From Scytonema millei VB511283 (GTDB lineage Bacteria; Cyanobacteriota; Cyanobacteriia; Cyanobacteriales; Chroococcidiopsidaceae): 64,000 nucleotides of DNA. Each line of letters starts with the position of its first letter. The stretch's first letter is position 1. The notes under the pieces are model-generated. The model ran no database searches. It saw nothing but the letters and a program-made list of their open reading frames with translations, and had not been told where the DNA came from. The stretch is from the NCBI RefSeq assembly GCF_000817735.3, contig NZ_JTJC03000017.1, forward strand, positions 1 to 64,000, given 5' to 3'. Of the stretch, positions 61,818 to 64,000 are shown in pieces. A program made the translations under genes and the position numbers.

Positions 61818-63428
61818 ATGAATGCAATCAACTCTCAGTCCTCAACTTTTGAAACCAGAGAATTTATCGTTGCAGATACAGTTGTGTTTAACAAACAAGG
61901 TACGCATTTAACAGATATTCAAAAAATAGTACTTAGAGGTGCTTGGCAAGGATACACATATGAAGAGATTGCCGACCGAGAAGGATATAGCGAAAAGTAC
62001 TTAAAACGAGATGTTGGACCTAGATTATGGAAGATACTTTCAGAGGCTTTAGGCGAAAAAGTAAGCAAAAAGAATTTTAGAACAGCTCTTGAAAGAAGAT
62101 TAACGCTAGCGAACCCCCCTCACAACCAACAGCTTGATATGGATAGTTGTCAAGACTGGGGTGAGGCAGTTGACGTACATACTTTCTACGGACGTACCCA
62201 AGAATTAGCTACATTACAACAGTGGATTGTTCAAGATCGTTGTCCTTTAGTAGCACTAGTAGGTATGGGTGGTATTGGCAAAACCACTCTTTCTATAAAG
62301 CTAGCTCAGCAGCTTCAGAGTGATTTCAAATACATTATTTGGCGCTCGTTACGTCATGCTCCACCAATACGAGAACTCCTAGAAGAGATGATTTATTTTC
62401 TCTCTAATCAGCAAGAAAAAGATTTACCAGAAACTACAAATGGAAGAATATCACTGCTCTTAAAATATTTCCGTAAGTCTCCTTGTTTATTGATTCTTGA
62501 TGGTGCTGAATCAATCTTGAATTACGATCGAAAAGACATGCACTATCAAAAAGAGGACGAGGAGTATGGACGACTGATAAAATATATAGGAGAAACATAT
62601 CATCAAAGTTGTCTATTGTTAACAAGTCGAGAGAAACCCAAGGAAGTTGCTATAAGAGAGGGAGAGGAATTACCTACGCGATCGCTACGATTGATAGGAC
62701 TGGATGAGTTAGAAGGGCAGTATATCCTCAAAGGTAAAGGGATTTATGGATCGGAAGATGATTTGAAAAAAATAATTCAAATTTATGGAGGCAATCCTTT
62801 ATTACTGAATATGGTTTCTACAACTATACAAAACATATTTGATAGTAGCGCCTCTGATTTTCTAAAACAGGAAATAATAGTGTTTAATGATGTTAAGGAA
62901 TTTTTCGATAATCAGTTCAATCGCCTACAACCAATTGAAAAAGAACTCATGTATTGCTTAGCAATTGAGCGCGAACCAGTTTCATTTCAGAAATTGAAGA
63001 ATGATTTTGGCTTAAAAGTTCAGTCGCTAGAACTAGCAGAAGCTTTAGAATCTCTGAGGCGACGCTCCTTAGTTGAAAAAAATCAGGGGTTCTTTACATT
63101 ACAAATAGTATTAATGGAATACACAACAGCGCGACTGCTAAAAGAAATTTGTCAAGAAGTATGCACGCAGCAAATCTCGCTCTTGAAAAGTTCCAAATTG
63201 CTGAAATTAATAGTAAGAAATTATGTTGAAAGTACTCAATCGAATATTTTCTTTAAAATGGTTTTAGACCAATTACTCTTAGAACTTGGAAGTAAAAAGA
63301 ATGTGGAATCACAACTAAATAAAGTCTTATCTACATTGCAGCATGAATCTTTTAAATTGGAAGACACTACCGAAGATATCATTAGTTTAATTCATCGAAT
63401 GCAAGCGAGTCTAAGTAGCCATAAGTAG
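61818..63428 (+). CDS. STAND NTPase: N-terminal HTH plus NB-ARC, no sensor repeats
   Basis: A 536-residue protein. Residues 28-95 (HLTDIQKIVLRGAWQGYTYEEIADREGYSEKYLKRDVGPRLWKILSEALG) form a helix-turn-helix of the type that begins many cyanobacterial NB-ARC/WD40 proteins. The NB-ARC ATPase has P-loop VGMGGIGKTTL (148-158), Walker B CLLILDGAES (223-232), sensor-like LLLTSREKP, GGNPLLLNMV and a winged-helix region. It ends after about 130 more residues without WD40, TPR or other repeats. GGAGA lies ahead of ATG 61818. STAND proteins act as switches in signalling or defence; the specific role here is unknown. Confidence 0.85.
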   Translation: MNAINSQSSTFETREFIVADTVVFNKQGTHLTDIQKIVLRGAWQGYTYEEIADREGYSEKYLKRDVGPRLWKILSEALGEKVSKKNFRTALERRLTLANPPHNQQLDMDSCQDWGEAVDVHTFYGRTQELATLQQWIVQDRCPLVALVGMGGIGKTTLSIKLAQQLQSDFKYIIWRSLRHAPPIRELLEEMIYFLSNQQEKDLPETTNGRISLLLKYFRKSPCLLILDGAESILNYDRKDMHYQKEDEEYGRLIKYIGETYHQSCLLLTSREKPKEVAIREGEELPTRSLRLIGLDELEGQYILKGKGIYGSEDDLKKIIQIYGGNPLLLNMVSTTIQNIFDSSASDFLKQEIIVFNDVKEFFDNQFNRLQPIEKELMYCLAIEREPVSFQKLKNDFGLKVQSLELAEALESLRRRSLVEKNQGFFTLQIVLMEYTTARLLKEICQEVCTQQISLLKSSKLLKLIVRNYVESTQSNIFFKMVLDQLLLELGSKKNVESQLNKVLSTLQHESFKLEDTTEDIISLIHRMQASLSSHK

Positions 63429-64000
63429 ATCGAGAAAAAAACTAATTTCAGGAAGTGATACCAACTATAAAAGCGATCGCTCAATCTGAACAAATTAGTC
63501 TGCGAAGTATTTTCTTTAACTTTTTGTTACTCAGACTCATCAGTAGTTCCACAACTTAATTGCAGGGCATCTACAAAGATTTATCTATTTTACGGATTTG
63601 AAATTACTGCTATTCTGTTTTTTTTGCTGTCATGTAAAATATTTTACTAGAAATATTGTACCAGATTAGCGTTCGTCAAGGGTTATTCTAATTTTACTCT
63701 TGTATCCTGAGTTGTAGATTGCCACTACACAATTGGTAATAGGTGATTGTGCTGCTCCTAATAAGCTCTTTCGATCGCTGCTGTACTACTACCTTATATA
63801 GTGAGAATTCTTTTCTAGTATTTCTAGTCAACTAATTTGGCAACTAAAATTTTCGGGGTGTAGTAGAATTCCAAACGCTGAAAGACAGAATAAACGTCGG
63901 CATTTACAAGGGTTTCATAAAGTTCAGCTATCTTTTTTCGGTACTATAACTGAACATAAAATAAAAGTTTTTCTATTAATCCTGAACAAACTAGGATTTC
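63429..64000. other. Window end, no supported gene
   Basis: 572 bp, AT-rich, with a HIP1 site near 63474 and a third GTCATGTAAA copy at 63629-63638. No frame worth reporting. Confidence 0.5.

Overview
The window is chromosomal-type DNA from a cyanobacterium. The octamer GCGATCGC (HIP1) is scattered through almost every gene. The genes include light-independent protochlorophyllide reductase (chlL, chlN), a cyanobacterial carotene isomerase (crtH), a carboxysome shell protein (ccmK type), a GH100 invertase and a nif gene block (nifV, nifZ, nifT). Short tandem heptamers and dispersed G/C-rich palindromes are abundant, as in large-genome diazotrophic cyanobacteria of the Chroococcidiopsis/Nostoc kind. 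That placement is an inference from content, not from a search.

Layout. 0-10.7 kb holds housekeeping and carbohydrate genes: MTA phosphorylase, an SDR dehydrogenase, invertase, methionine sulfoxide reductase B, an iron-siderophore-type ABC ATPase and two sugar transferases. 11.4-14.5 kb is the chlL - DUF5331 - chlN operon. 14.8-16.8 kb is a wrecked RND efflux locus: an IS1-like element (15447-16391) lies between an internal piece of the membrane-fusion gene and the last ~140 codons of the pump. 16.9-31.8 kb carries a cupin protein, tRNA-Val(TAC), mazG, crtH, upp, a YggT protein, xylB, a degenerate bacterial dynamin, udp, tlyA and cysQ. 32-36 kb holds a YdeP-type molybdoenzyme, a HicAB pair, an IS5-family element and a CPXCG protein. 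36.1-39.3 kb is one 1064-residue membrane protein with 18 tandem 29-residue coiled-coil repeats followed by 8 TPRs. 39.6-49.4 kb has a lone ccmK paralogue, a 2H phosphoesterase, a NIL-domain protein, an Orn/Lys/Arg-type decarboxylase, a two-gene signalling operon, a thioredoxin and a membrane-anchored subtilase. 49.7-51.6 kb is a graveyard: a second, broken IS1-like copy, iteron-like repeats and two gene remnants. 51.6-56.1 kb is a molybdenum/nitrogenase block: modA, a Mop-type molybdate-binding protein, nifV, nifZ, nifT and a 2Fe-2S thioredoxin-like protein. 56.1-64 kb is sparsely coding and accessory-like: a SepF-like protein, a DUF3102 protein, a possible ribbon-helix-helix protein and a STAND NTPase.

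How parts work together. ChlL and ChlN are two of the three subunits of dark-operative protochlorophyllide reductase; chlB is not in the window. ModA and the Mop protein capture molybdate and NifV makes the homocitrate of FeMo-co, so the 51.6-56.1 kb genes plausibly serve nitrogenase together. The two histidine-kinase genes at 42.9-46.4 kb are 17 bp apart and probably form one signalling unit.

The most interesting observations are the 29-residue repeat protein, a dynamin that has lost its P-loop Ser/Thr and its distal GTPase half yet stays open, and heptamer repeats that have entered reading frames, including a ~60-residue insert in a kinase ATP-binding domain. Others are a palindrome family found at convergent gene ends and an iteron-like array beside AT-rich DNA. 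All domain calls are from reading the sequence; no database search was run.
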